Shown: positions 1 through 8,495, numbered from the stretch's first letter. The stretch is 64,000 bases of DNA from CAWJNF01 sp963844235 (GCA_963844235.1 CAWJNF010000008.1:1-64000), one strand, 5' to 3'. Translations and numbers: made by a program. Notes: a model not told the origin generated them from the letters alone.

Positions 1-743
1 ATGAACCGGTAGTTCATGTCGGCGGCGCTGCCGGCGCCGGCGAGAACGACCCCGGTTTCGAAGCGGTTGTCGTTGTCGAGATCGGAAAGAAGATATCCCG
101 TGTCCGTGGTTGAGTTGTACAGGAAGACGTGCGAGATGCTGCCGCTGGTGAAAGTGGCCTCGGCCTGGGACGCAGCAGCCTCAATGGACGTGGAAGTCGT
201 GCTGGCTTCCCTATAGTTGGCGGATGTTCCTGCGATCCTCATGCCGATCCAGTCGGCGGCAGCACTCCAGTCGGTGATCGTGTCTGCGCTCGCGCTCGTG
301 ATGCCCGAAGAACCTCTCGTGAAGACGAAGGCGTCGTCGCCGGTTCCTCCGCTGAGCCGATCGCGCCCGGAGCCGCCTTCGAGCAAATCGTCGCTCGATC
401 CGCCGGAGAGGCTATCCCTGCCCGAACCCCCATACAGGTTGTCATAGTTCGCTCCACCCGAGAGACGGTCGTTCCCGCTTTCGCCGAAGAGGAAATCAAA
501 GCCGTAGCCGCCGACGAGGCTGTCGTTGCCCGACCCGCCGTAGATGTCGTCGGGACCGTCGCCGCCGTTCAGGTAGTCATTGCCATTCTCGCCGAGAATG
601 ATGTCATAGCCCCAGCCGCCATAGATATCGTCGTTGCCGCTGAAGCCGTAGAGATCGTCATCGCTGCCGAAGCCGTAGATGATATCCCGGCGGGTAGTGC
701 CATCGATGAGATTGGGCCAGTCATCGCCATAGAAGGTCGCCAT
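1..743 (-). CDS. RTX / haemolysin-type calcium-binding protein, 3' end beyond window
   Basis: The frame opens at an ATG at 743 preceded by a GGAGGGG ribosome binding site and stays open to the window edge, giving about 247 residues without a stop. From about residue 15 to 140 it has repeated glycine/aspartate nonapeptides such as GGSGNDSLVGG and GGTGDDAFVF. These are the repeats that bind calcium in a parallel beta-roll of type I secreted proteins. After them comes a domain containing ITDWSAAADWIG, resembling the region before a type I secretion signal. No signal peptide is seen, as expected for that route. No catalytic domain is visible. The family is typical of Proteobacteria and unusual beside the actinobacterial genes further right. 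Confidence 0.85.
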   Translation of the reverse strand, partial: MATFYGDDWPNLIDGTTRRDIIYGFGSDDDLYGFSGNDDIYGGWGYDIILGENGNDYLNGGDGPDDIYGGSGNDSLVGGYGFDFLFGESGNDRLSGGANYDNLYGGSGRDSLSGGSSDDLLEGGSGRDRLSGGTGDDAFVFTRGSSGITSASADTITDWSAAADWIGMRIAGTSANYREASTTSTSIEAAASQAEATFTSGSISHVFLYNSTTDTGYLLSDLDNDNRFETGVVLAGAGSAADMNYRF

Positions 744-891
744 TGACCCCTCCGCATATGCCCCTTCGGCTGTCTCAAACAATTCAGGCTTTGGTCGCGG
801 ATCGGTTCCAAACGATTATACGCCATCCGGTGACGACGGAGTGGGAAAAGCTATGGCCACCGGCAAGATTTTTGCAGGTTATCTGCCAGCT

Positions 892-1311
892 TCAACGCGA
901 GCAGCGTTGATATGCCGTTCCCGTCACATCCTGTTCATTGAAGTAGCGCTTGAGGGACCCATCGGGCATCAGCGCCATGAGCACGCGCACGTCGCTGCCG
1001 GCAACTGCATTCGCGCAGGCAAGAAGGAGGGATCGCCGATCTCCGGCCGGCCTGACCGACCGGATGCGACACGAGGCCATTGGAGTTCGGAGACGATTGC
1101 CGGAGACGATGAACGCAGGAGCGAAAATATCCACCGGCCTCCTGAAAGACGGTTCCCTGCCGGTGGATGAATAGACATCCGTGCAGGAAGAACCCTGTGC
1201 CAGCCATGCTCCTTGAAATGTCGACGGACCTCCCTGAGCCGCAGCCATGCCTGAGATCATGGTGCACGCGAGCCCGAAGCCGAAGATCCTGATAAGTCCT
1301 GCTAGCCGCAT
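892..1311 (-). CDS. small secreted protein of unknown function
   Basis: This 139-residue protein starts at the ATG at 1311, chosen because an AAGGAG site lies at 1317-1322; an upstream in-frame ATG at 1332 has none. The N-terminus MRLAGLIRIFGFGLACTMIS followed by GMAAAQ is a clear Sec signal peptide with an AXA-type cleavage site. The mature part has four cysteines, suggesting disulfides in the periplasm, and near its end the phrase PDGSLKRYFNEQD. I do not recognise a family. It lies between the RTX protein and the GntR regulator on the same strand and belongs to the same foreign-looking left block. Confidence 0.6.
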   Translation of the reverse strand: MRLAGLIRIFGFGLACTMISGMAAAQGGPSTFQGAWLAQGSSCTDVYSSTGREPSFRRPVDIFAPAFIVSGNRLRTPMASCRIRSVRPAGDRRSLLLACANAVAGSDVRVLMALMPDGSLKRYFNEQDVTGTAYQRCSR

Positions 1312-1490
1312 TGGGACTCCTTTCAAAGGCAAGGCCTCTTAAAACCGTCTCGCTTCGAGCGATCGGTCCCCGACCGGATTTCCAGCCTATGCGAACCGGT
1401 GCTCAATGCTTGATCGAAAGGGACAATCCTTTGACATTTTGGGTCACGGATATGCTGCCGGTACAGCTTTAGGCGAAGCTTCGGCCGACA

Positions 1491-2129
1491 TTATCGTCCC
1501 CCATCGATCTTCTGGTGCTCCTGCAGATAATGCCGCAGGGATTTGCCGACCTCCTCGATGTGGCTTTTCAGGAGAGCGCCGGCGGCGGCGATCCGGCCGG
1601 TTTCGCACAGGCGCACAAGCTCCGCGTGCTCCGTTTCGGCGCGCTTCATGCCATCCGTGAGAGAGAGCTGAAGGCGGGTGTGCCGGTCGCATTCCTGAAG
1701 CAGGTTGGTGACGATCGCCATCGTGCGGGGCTGCCCGGCATGGCGATAGAGCAGCGTATGGAACGCGGTGTTCAACTCTCCCCAGCGCCGGACGTGGTTG
1801 GCGCGCAGTTCCGCGCTGTATTCCTGCAGGATCCCGTTGAGCTTGCCGTAATCCTCGGTCGTCAGGTGACGGGCGGACGCCTTCAGGAGCCGCGGCTCGA
1901 GCAGGGCCCTGAGTTCGAAGAGTTCCTGAACCTCCTCGGTCGAAAGCTCGGAAACGATGGCGCCGCGGTGGGGGTGGATCTTGACCAGCCCTTCCGCCTC
2001 GAGCTGCATCAGGGCCTCGCGAACCGGGATGCGGCTCACCCCGAATTCGGTGGCGAGCGCATCCTGCCGCAGAGGGACGCCCGCCTTGAAATCCCCATCG
2101 AGGATCCTGGAGCGCAGATCCTCTGCCAC
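1491..2129 (-). CDS. GntR family (FadR subgroup) transcriptional regulator, probably cut at its N-terminus
   Basis: A 212-residue regulator. Residues 1-65 form a winged helix-turn-helix with the GntR signature SRIPVREALMQLEAEGLV; the rest is an all-helical FCD ligand-binding domain with the FELRALLEPRLLK start and conserved histidines (HTLLYRHAG, HVRRWGELN). FadR-type regulators usually sense a small carboxylic acid or sugar acid and repress a neighbouring catabolic operon; no such operon is in view. The GTG at 2129 lies inside the expected N-terminal helix. The frame continues upstream with plausible family sequence (TLQHRTIAAAVAEDLR) until about 2159, where the sequence changes character, so the true start appears to be missing. 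Confidence 0.85.
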   Translation of the reverse strand: MAEDLRSRILDGDFKAGVPLRQDALATEFGVSRIPVREALMQLEAEGLVKIHPHRGAIVSELSTEEVQELFELRALLEPRLLKASARHLTTEDYGKLNGILQEYSAELRANHVRRWGELNTAFHTLLYRHAGQPRTMAIVTNLLQECDRHTRLQLSLTDGMKRAETEHAELVRLCETGRIAAAGALLKSHIEEVGKSLRHYLQEHQKIDGGR

Positions 2130-2149
2130 TGCCGCGGCAATGGTCCGGT

Positions 2150-2172
2150 GCTGGAGGGTTTTCTGCGCGGCC
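2150..2172. other. probable chimeric junction between unrelated sequences
   Basis: To the left the minus-strand GntR gene loses its first codons here. To the right a plus-strand phosphorylase gene begins in mid-protein at about 2170. Two unrelated genes truncated head to head within about 20 bases, with a shift from proteobacterial-style to actinobacterial-style genes, points to an assembly join or an illegitimate recombination end point. Confidence 0.65.
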
Positions 2173-2403
2173 CACCTGGCGCGCGAGCTCGAGCTCTGCT
2201 ACGCCAACGTCTCGATGGTCACCGACCACGACGCCGGCGTGGCAGGGGCCGAGCCGGTCTCGGGCGACGAGGTCATTCGCGTCTTCCACGACAACCTCGC
2301 GCGCCTTCGCGAGCTCCTCTTCGCCGTCATCCCGAAGATCGCGCCCCCGGCGCCCGACCATCTCTGCACGACGGCCCTCCGCGGCGCCAGAATCTCGGCG
2401 TAG
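2170..2403 (+). pseudogene. C-terminal fragment of a methylthioadenosine/purine nucleoside phosphorylase
   Basis: Only the last 77 residues are present: AHLARELELCYANVSMVTDH, then an acidic loop and the helix VFHDNLARLRELLFAVIPKI. This matches the end of PNP/MTAP family enzymes, which split 5'-methylthioadenosine or inosine using phosphate; the Asp-rich MVTDHDAG segment contains the base-binding aspartates of that family. About 190 N-terminal residues, including the phosphate-binding site, are absent because homology starts exactly at the junction near 2160. The frame remains open further left only by chance over the GntR gene. Followed by palindromic repeats. Confidence 0.7.
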
Positions 2404-2446
2404 GCCGCCGGTCGGGAGAGATCCCCCGGTGTATCCGGCGCAGGAC

Positions 2447-2770
2447 GGGCCGGATGAGATCCGGCCCCTACGGCCGCTGCAGGGACAGCGCGGGTGGGGT
2501 GTCGGTGCGGGGCCTGGTGTAGGGCCGCATCTCATGCGGCCCGTCGGGGCAGGGGGTCACGATGGTCGTGCGGCCGCAGCAGCGGGCCGGTCGGGGACCG
2601 GCCCCTACGGTGGGCTGGGAGGGACGGATGTGTGTGGCGGCTGCGCGGTGTCTGGGGTGGCTTGGTTGGTCTGGTGCAGGGGCCGCATCTCATGCGGCCC
2701 GGTCGCGGCCTACTCGGTGAGAGATCCCGCGATGCATTCGGCGCAAGGCGGGCCGGATGAGATCCGGCCC
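2447..2770. repeat. cluster of five 21-bp intergenic palindromes (REP-like)
   Basis: Five hairpins with 9-bp perfect arms and a 3-base loop lie at 2447-2467, 2522-2542, 2584-2604, 2680-2700 and 2750-2770. Two read GGGCCGGAT-GAG-ATCCGGCCC, two read GGGCCGCAT-CTC-ATGCGGCCC, and one is GGGCCGGTC-GGG-GACCGGCCC. Arm changes are compensated on the other arm, so the stem is kept. The first and last share a longer repeat of about 55 bp running from a GAGAGATCCC block through CGGCGCA to TACGG. They fill the gap between two converging genes; a sixth copy follows pcrA at 17174. Confidence 0.85.
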
Positions 2771-2802
2771 TTACGGTCGCCCGTGACGACGCTTCCGCGT
2801 CG

Positions 2803-3861
2803 TCACAAGCTCTCGGCCGCACTGTCGCGCGCGGATTCGCAGCGCGGCCGGTAGCGCTCCGGGACGATCGCGCAGAGGGCGTCGGCGTTCGTCGTCCCGT
2901 GATCGTGGAAGACCGCGTTGCGGGTCGCACCGATGAAGCACCACTCCTGGAAGTCGGGATCGCCGAGGCTGCAACGCTCGAGCACCTTCGCCGCCTCCCG
3001 GTGCGAGTTACCGCTGATGTCGCGCCCCATGCTGACGTAGCACGTCGAGATGTAGTCCTCCTCGATCGAGTCGCAGACCTCGAACCCCTTCGCGTAGTCG
3101 TAGTCGAGCTGGCGGAGGATGTACGACGTCTGACCCAGGTAGCAGGCGGATTTCCACTTGTCCTCGACGGCGTTGCAGGGGTAGACGGGGTCGTCCGGAT
3201 CGAGGCGCACGGACTGGTGCATCGTGCGGTCGACCACGATGTTCTGCATGAAGGCGCCGGTGGCGCAGTTCGTGCGCTCCCAGTCCTCCTCGAAGACGTC
3301 GCAGTACGGCAGGCCCTTGAACACGTCGTTCTTGAAGCGGATCGTGACGCCGTGCCCGATGCCGTGCAGGCAGTTGTAGTAGTCGAACGCATAGGGATCA
3401 TCCGGATCCCGCTCGCACAGCGTCTTCACCTCGTCGAAGAGCTCGGCATCGTCGAACTGCGCCATGTACTTCTCGTAGACGCCGTGGATATAGCCCGACC
3501 AGCAGGTCCCGTCGCCGTTGTTGATCGCCTTCTTCACCGTCCCGTAGAAGACGAGCGCGGAGTTGCCGATCTGATGGGCGAGCGGATGGCAGTTCGACAT
3601 CACCCACCCGTCGTTCTTCACGAGCAGCGCGAGCTCCGCGAGGGCCGCCTTGCCGCCCTTCTCCTCGATGACGGACTCGAAGTGCTTCCCCCAGCACGCG
3701 TAGCTCGTGTGGTCGGCGCCGTCGCAGGGGCCGCCCGCGGCGCTGCCGGCGAGCGCGAGCGGCACCGCGATCGCCGCGGCAACGAGCACCACGGCAACCG
3801 GGGCGAGCACCCGGGCGCGCCGAGGCAGCCGACCCCACATCGCCCGCGACCGCCGCACCAT
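2803..3861 (-). CDS. secreted or anchored cysteine/histidine-rich protein, unknown function
   Basis: A 352-residue protein with a basic N-terminus, one hydrophobic segment (about residues 20-40, VLAPVAVVLVAAAIAVPLAL) and an extracytoplasmic remainder. The mature part has 16 cysteines, an even number, and repeated Cys/His motifs: SNCHPLAHQIGN, NCLHGIGHGV, and several YxxC/SAC steps about 20-30 residues apart. The spacing suggests helical hairpin repeats held by disulfides, with a possible metal site at HxxxH and HGIGHG. I recognise no characterised family. It converges with the phosphorylase fragment across the palindrome cluster and is divergent from the pyrophosphatase gene. The start at 3861 places the basic stretch before the membrane segment. 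Confidence 0.75.
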   Translation of the reverse strand: MVRRSRAMWGRLPRRARVLAPVAVVLVAAAIAVPLALAGSAAGGPCDGADHTSYACWGKHFESVIEEKGGKAALAELALLVKNDGWVMSNCHPLAHQIGNSALVFYGTVKKAINNGDGTCWSGYIHGVYEKYMAQFDDAELFDEVKTLCERDPDDPYAFDYYNCLHGIGHGVTIRFKNDVFKGLPYCDVFEEDWERTNCATGAFMQNIVVDRTMHQSVRLDPDDPVYPCNAVEDKWKSACYLGQTSYILRQLDYDYAKGFEVCDSIEEDYISTCYVSMGRDISGNSHREAAKVLERCSLGDPDFQEWCFIGATRNAVFHDHGTTNADALCAIVPERYRPRCESARDSAAESL

Positions 3862-4034
3862 GGTGAGATTATGGCGCGCCGCGCGCCCCTACTGCCGGCA
3901 CAGCCACCTTGTGGCCGTTCCGACAGCCGTTTGTGATAGCTTCCGCGCCGGCGCTTGCCGGCTTCGGATGCGGGCTGAAGGCCCTCGCGGAAGGCTGTGG
4001 GAAGCGACTTCGTGATTCCGGAAAAGGCAGGACG

Positions 4035-6079
4035 ATGTTCTTCCAAGACCACGCTGTTCTCTTCGCACTCATCTGCGCGTTCGTAGCGGTCCTGCACGGC
4101 CTCTACCTGACGTTGTGGCTGCTGCGCCGGCCGGCGGGCAACGAGCGCATGCAGGAGATCGCTCGCGCCGTGCAGGAGGGCGCAGCGGCCTACCTCAAGA
4201 AGCAGTACACGGCCGTCGCGCTCGTCGCGATCGTCCCGTTCCTGCTGCTCGGCCTCTACGACAAGCTGGGCTGGGGGAGCGCCTTCGGCTTCCTCATCGG
4301 CGCCGGTCTGTCGGCAGCGGCCGGCTTCATCGGCATGAACGTCGCCGTCCGCTCCAACGTGCGTACCGCTGCTGCGGCCCAGGACGGCCTCAAGCCGGCG
4401 TTCGACGTCGCGTTCAAAGCGGGCTCCGTCACCGGCTTGCTCGTCGTCGGGCTCGGGCTGCTCGGGGTCGCGGGGTACTACCTGCTGCTGACGCAGGTCA
4501 TCGGGCCACTCGCCCGACTCGGCCATCGACGACCTGGTCGGGCTCGCGTTCGGCGGCTCGTTGATCTCGGTGTTCGCGCGACTCGGAGGCGGGATCTACA
4601 CGAAGGCGGCGGACGTCGGCGCCGACCTGGTCGGGCAAGATCGAGGCCGGCATCCCCGAGGACGATCCGAGGAACCCGGCCGTGATCGCCGACAACGTCG
4701 GCGACAACGTCGGCGACTGCGCCGGCATGGCCGCCGACCTCTTCGAGACCTACGCCGTCACGGCGGTCGCGGTGATGCTGCTCGGGACGCAGTTCCCGGC
4801 CAGCGAGATCTACCTGTTCCCGCTCGCCATCGGCGGCATGTCGATCCTCGCGTCGGTGATCGGCACGTTCTTCGCCAGGATCGGCAGAGGCCAGAACGCG
4901 ATCATCAACGCGCTCTACAAGTCGGTCATCGTCGCCACGCTGCTCTCGGCGGTCGGCTTCATCCCGGTCACGCTCGCCTTCGACGACGGCCCGTTCACCT
5001 TCGGTGAGCTGTACGGCGCCGCCATGGTCGGCCTCGGCGTCACGTTCCTGCTCGTCGCGATCACCGAGTTCTACACGGGCACGCGCTGGCCGCCGGTCAA
5101 GCAGATCGCGAAGGCCTCGCAGACGGGCCACGCGACGAACATCATCTCCGGCCTCGCGATGGGCAAGCAGGCCACCGCCGCGCCCGTCATCGTCATCGCG
5201 ATCGGCATCGTGGCGGCCTACTACATCGCCGACCAGACGCTCTTCGGCATCGGCATCGCCGTCATGGCCCAGCTCTCGATGACCGGCCTGATCGTTGCTC
5301 TCGACGCGTTCGGGCCGGTGACCGACAACGCCGGCGGCATCGCCGAGATGGCCGACCTGCCCGAGTCCGTGCGCGGCGTCACTGACCCGCTCGATGCGGT
5401 TGGCAACACCACCAAGGCGGTCACGAAGGGTTACGCGATCGGCTCCGCCGGTCTCGCGGCGCTCGTCCTCTTCGACGAGTACGCGACCGATCTCGCCGAC
5501 GAAGGGCTGCCGGCCGTGTTCTCGCTCACCGACCCGTGGGTGATCGCGGGCCTCCTCATCGGCGGCCTGATGCCGTTCCTGTTCGCGTCGCTCGCCATGC
5601 AAGCGGTCGGCACCGTTGGCGGCCAGGTGGTCGAGGAGGTGCGCCGCCAGTTCCGCGAGATGCCGGGGATCATGGAGTACACGCAGCGGCCGGACTACAG
5701 CCGCGCGGTCAGCATCGTGACGGCGTCTGCGATCAGGTACATGATGCTGCCTGCGCTGATCCCGATCCTGTTTCCGATCGTGGTCGGGATCATCAACGAG
5801 CGCGCCCTGGGCGGTCTCCTCATCGGAACGATCGTGACGGGCCTCTTCCTCGCCATCGCGATGACCTCGGGGGGCGGCGCCTGGGACAACGCGAAGAAGA
5901 CGATCGAGGACGGCCTCTACGGCGGCAAGGGCTCCGAGGCTCACGCGGCCGCCGTCACCGGCGACACGGTCGGCGATCCCTACAAGGACACCGCGGGCCC
6001 GGCCATCAACCCGATGATCAAGATCGCCAACCTCGTCGCGATCCTCATCGTCCCGATCATCGTCTCGATTCACGGGTAG
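4035..6079 (+). CDS. hppA: K+-independent H+-translocating membrane pyrophosphatase (two +1 frameshifts)
   Basis: Couples pyrophosphate hydrolysis to proton pumping across the cytoplasmic membrane. The protein starts MFFQDHAVLFALICAFVAV at 4035 and, once two frameshifts are repaired, has about 680 residues, the usual length, with about 16 hydrophobic segments. The catalytic signature DVGADLV..KIEAG with EDDPRNPAVIADNVGDNVGD lies near residues 195-230, and DNAKKTIEDG plus GDPYKDTAGPAINP near the end. The GNTTKA motif has lysine where K+-dependent enzymes have alanine, indicating K+ independence. The frame moves by one base at GGG 4503-4505 and again at GGG 4633-4635; reading either run as GG restores VIGHSPDSAIDDLVGLAFGG and ADLVGKIEAGIPEDD. 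Sequence error is the simplest explanation. Confidence 0.92.
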
Positions 6080-6341
6080 CCCGGCCGGGAAGCCGCCGCG
6101 GCGGCTCAGCCGCTGAGTCGCTCGAGCTCTCCTGCATCCGCTCCTCGAGTTGCTCCCGGGCTTCGATGAGCGGCGCCAGGCGGTCGGCCAGCGGGCCGAG
6201 GTCCACGCCGGCCGCGGTGCTACCGCCGTCCGACGGGAATCGAGGTCCACCCGCATCCGGAGGCGGTTCGGCCGCCCAAGCGGCTCCCGATCCAGGTAGC
6301 GTTCCGGTCGACCTGCACCGCGACAGAGGGAGCAATCGAGG

Positions 6342-6695
6342 ATGACCGCGAAGGCCGGAGACCGCATTCACATGCTGGGCAAGGTCAAGAGGGCGAACCC
6401 GAACGAGCGTGCCGGGGTGATCGAGGACGTGTTGAGCGACGATCCACCTCGCTACGTCATTCGCTGGGACAGCGGTCGCGAGACGGTCATGGCTCCTCTT
6501 CCGGGCGCGATCCGGATCGAGCCGACGAAGGGCAAGGCTGCGGCGACGCCGAACGGCAAGGCGCGAACGAGCGCAGCCAAGCCGGCCGCCGGCGCGAAGG
6601 CCAAGCCGGCCGCCGCCGCGAAGGCCAAGCCGGCCGCCGGCGCGAAGGCCAAGCCGGCCGCGAAGACGCCGGCGCGGAAGACGAAGCCGTCCTGA
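6342..6695 (+). CDS. DUF1918 domain protein with histone H1-like basic tail
   Basis: A 117-residue protein. Residues 1-60 resemble DUF1918, a small beta-barrel of about 55 residues in actinobacteria (GDRIHMLGKV, RAGVIEDVL, PPRYVIRWDSGRETVM). Residues 65-117 are almost only Ala, Lys, Pro and Gly, with tandem AAGAKAKP-type repeats matched by near-identical 24-bp DNA repeats at about 6580-6665. Such tails in histone H1-like bacterial proteins bind DNA without sequence specificity, so a nucleoid or stress role is a reasonable inference. A GAGGGAG site lies 10 bases ahead of the ATG. Tail length may vary between strains because of the DNA repeats. Confidence 0.75.
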   Translation: MTAKAGDRIHMLGKVKRANPNERAGVIEDVLSDDPPRYVIRWDSGRETVMAPLPGAIRIEPTKGKAAATPNGKARTSAAKPAAGAKAKPAAAAKAKPAAGAKAKPAAKTPARKTKPS

Positions 6696-6966
6696 TCAGC
6701 TCCGGCAGCGGCTCGTGCCCGCTGCGCGGCTGGAGCGCTCGATCTCCGGGGTATGGGGTTTCGGCGGGACCCCCCGGAGGCGCGCGCCGTGCAGCTCGAG
6801 CCGCCGGTCGCACTCACCGCGCAGCGGCGTGTGCTCGCGACGCGTGCTGAGCACGGGCTTGAGTCACGCCGGGCGGAGGACGAACTGACGGGCTTCGAAG
6901 TCGGCTGACAGGCTCAGCCGGGCGGGACCCGGTTGCAGTTGCTGGCTGAGCGGACGCCTTCGAAGG

Positions 6967-7212
6967 CTACGGTTGGCGCCGGCGCCGCACCTGCGGGCCT
7001 TGCTGCCCGAGCGCTGCGTAGGCGATCGCCTGCAGCGCCTCGTTGAGGTTCCGGAGCTCGTGCGCAAGCCGCAACGTGGCCTCGCCCGCATCGAGCCGGC
7101 GATTGATGCCGCGGACTTCATCGGTCAGGCGGTCGAGCCTCTCGAGGATAGCGTCGAGCTCACGGTCGTCGAGGAGCTTGCGCGGCTCAGTCACCGGCGT
7201 GATCGTAGCCAA
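6967..7212 (-). CDS. small helical protein of unknown function
   Basis: An 81-residue, highly charged helical protein from a TTG start at 7212, or from a GTG at 7194. The central stretch LDAILERLDRLTDEVRGINR shows heptad spacing of Leu/Ile and looks like a coiled coil; the C-terminus is basic (QVRRRRQP). No family recognised. It follows the HAD-like gene on the same strand after 34 bases, so it may be cotranscribed with VanZ-like and HAD-like genes. The 271 bases between it and the DUF1918 gene contain nothing I can support. Confidence 0.5.
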   Translation of the reverse strand: MATITPVTEPRKLLDDRELDAILERLDRLTDEVRGINRRLDAGEATLRLAHELRNLNEALQAIAYAALGQQGPQVRRRRQP

Positions 7213-7245
7213 GCTTCCCGCGCGGGATCGACCGGTTACGGATCG

Positions 7246-7725
7246 TCATCGCGTGAGCAGCCTGAGCTCGCCGAGGGTCCTCGCCACGGAAACGTCCGAG
7301 CCCCCGAGCTGCTCGACCAGCCGGTCGAGCGAGCCGCGGCCGGTCTCGAGCGCCTCGATACGCCTGTCGACGCCGAGGTGGGAGAGCGCGACTCGGGCGA
7401 GCTCCTCGGGAGCGTCGGTATAGACGCCGAGTCGCGCGCCGCCTGCGGCGAGGGCTCGCACGCAGGCACCCGCCTCCGCGCTCGGTCGCAGGTGCACCGG
7501 AGCATGATCCTCGGCAAACCGCTCGAGCGCTGCGCGCCAGTCTCCGACGCCGTTCGATGCCCATCGGTCGAGCGTGTCGGCGGCCTCTCCTCGATCGGCC
7601 GGAACGGCGGCCGGATCGAGCTCCGCGATCGACCTGAAGCGGCGGGACGCATCGTCGAGGAACGCGAGCCAGAGCCCGTGCGTGTCGCCGAGCGCGCCGT
7701 CGAGGTCGATCGCGACGGCCCTCAC
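7246..7725 (-). CDS. short HAD-like hydrolase, possibly degenerate
   Basis: About 159 residues from a GTG at 7725 (a TTG at 7731 overlaps the upstream stop and is an alternative). The N-terminus VRAVAIDLDGALGDTHG fits HAD motif I, with the nucleophile Asp and general acid Asp of DxDxxxxDT. A second motif GARLGVYTDAPEEL fits motif II with its Thr. The later HAD motifs, a lysine followed by a Gly-Asp pair, are not evident: the protein ends soon after LGVDRRIEALETGRGSLDRL. The family is usually 200-230 residues, so this is short and may be inactive or a cap-less variant. It overlaps or abuts the VanZ-like gene, suggesting translational coupling. Confidence 0.6.
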   Translation of the reverse strand: MRAVAIDLDGALGDTHGLWLAFLDDASRRFRSIAELDPAAVPADRGEAADTLDRWASNGVGDWRAALERFAEDHAPVHLRPSAEAGACVRALAAGGARLGVYTDAPEELARVALSHLGVDRRIEALETGRGSLDRLVEQLGGSDVSVARTLGELRLLTR

Positions 7726-7727
7726 CG

Positions 7728-8036
7728 TCAATGTCGGCGCCGCCAGGCGTGCAGCAGGCCGACTCCGATAACGACCGCTGCCGTGTCGATGACCCAGTCC
7801 GTGACGAGGCCGGCGCGGCCGGCAACGAAGGTCTGGTGGATCTCGTCGGTCGCGGCGTAGACCGACCCCGCGAGGATGGCCAGCGGCACCGAGGCGAGCC
7901 AGCGGTAGAGCAAGGCGCCGAGAATCGCGAACTCGGCGCCGTGCGCGAGCTTGCGAAGGACGAGATCCCAGGTCCCAAGACCCGTCGACAGGCTGGGGAT
8001 GGACGAGAACGCGAAGATGACCGCGGCCCAGATCAC
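7728..8036 (-). CDS. VanZ-like small membrane protein
   Basis: About 102 residues with three or four hydrophobic segments and the VanZ family hallmarks: IFAFSSIPS near the start, RKLAHGAEFAILGALLYR, then SVYAATDEIHQTFVAGRAG and a final membrane helix. VanZ family members occur in teicoplanin resistance, but most chromosomal copies have unknown function. The start is uncertain: an in-frame GTG lies one codon upstream and the open frame continues through TRARLWLPVV, which also resembles the family, but I see no good ribosome binding site there. It runs divergently from the cobalamin riboswitch operon, with the gap 8037-8349 between them. Confidence 0.75.
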   Translation of the reverse strand: MIWAAVIFAFSSIPSLSTGLGTWDLVLRKLAHGAEFAILGALLYRWLASVPLAILAGSVYAATDEIHQTFVAGRAGLVTDWVIDTAAVVIGVGLLHAWRRRH

Positions 8037-8349
8037 GACGGGCAGCCAGAGTCGAGCACGGGTGGCGACGGCGATGGCGATGGTGTAATCGTAGGCGCCG
8101 CTCCCGGATCGCCGACACTCGAGCGTCGCCGGAGCCCCCGGGTGTCGTGTCGGCGAGTCGGTGCCTCCGGCCGCGCACGCCGGGACTCAAAGAGCACCCA
8201 ACGCTTTCCGAGAGCCGCGGGATACGCGCGACATCGGGCCGCCGATGAGCGGTGCCGGATGCCTCCCCGCTCGACCGGCGGGCGCTCCCGCGAGGAAGAA
8301 CGGGTCCCGTCCGTCCGACCGTGGTAGTCTTGCGCCCCTCACAGACAAC

Positions 8350-8495
8350 GGCGCGCGCTCAAGGGAAGCCCGGTGAGAGTCCGGCGCGGTCCCGCCGCTG
8401 TAAGGGGAGACGCTCTCCCGCCAACCAGCCACTGACCGAGAGGCCGGGAAGGCGGCGGGGGAGGGAGCCCCGAGCCAGAAGACCTGGCGCGCGCC
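8350..8495 (+). promoter_or_regulatory. cobalamin (adenosylcobalamin-type) riboswitch
   Basis: The conserved blocks are present in order: GGGAAGCCCGGTGAGAGTCC and GCGGTCCCGCCGCTGTAA at 8363-8402, then the B12 box GAGCCAGAAGACCTG at 8472-8486. An outer stem closes the element: GGCGCGCGC at 8350-8358 is the exact complement of GCGCGCGCC at 8487-8495. It lies directly upstream of the DUF4430 gene whose AAGGAGG site is at 8517-8523, and a C-rich stretch at 8506-8512 could mask or pair with the expression platform. It should switch the downstream operon off when intracellular cobalamin is ample. Confidence 0.95.

Noticed and set aside
1444..2535. Long minus-strand open frame of over 360 codons
   Set aside because: Arginine/proline/glycine-rich, no motifs, and it covers the GntR gene in another frame and crosses the chimeric junction.
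4478..6367. Open frame of 629 codons antisense to the pyrophosphatase
   Set aside because: Composed of repeated Asp/Arg/His-type residues, the usual shadow of a GC-rich membrane protein gene; no start signal or family.
6057..6371. Minus-strand frame with an amphipathic helix (LADRLAPLIEAREQLEERMQ)
   Set aside because: One helix looks protein-like, but the rest is low-complexity, the frame overlaps both neighbours and no ribosome site is visible; left out for lack of support.
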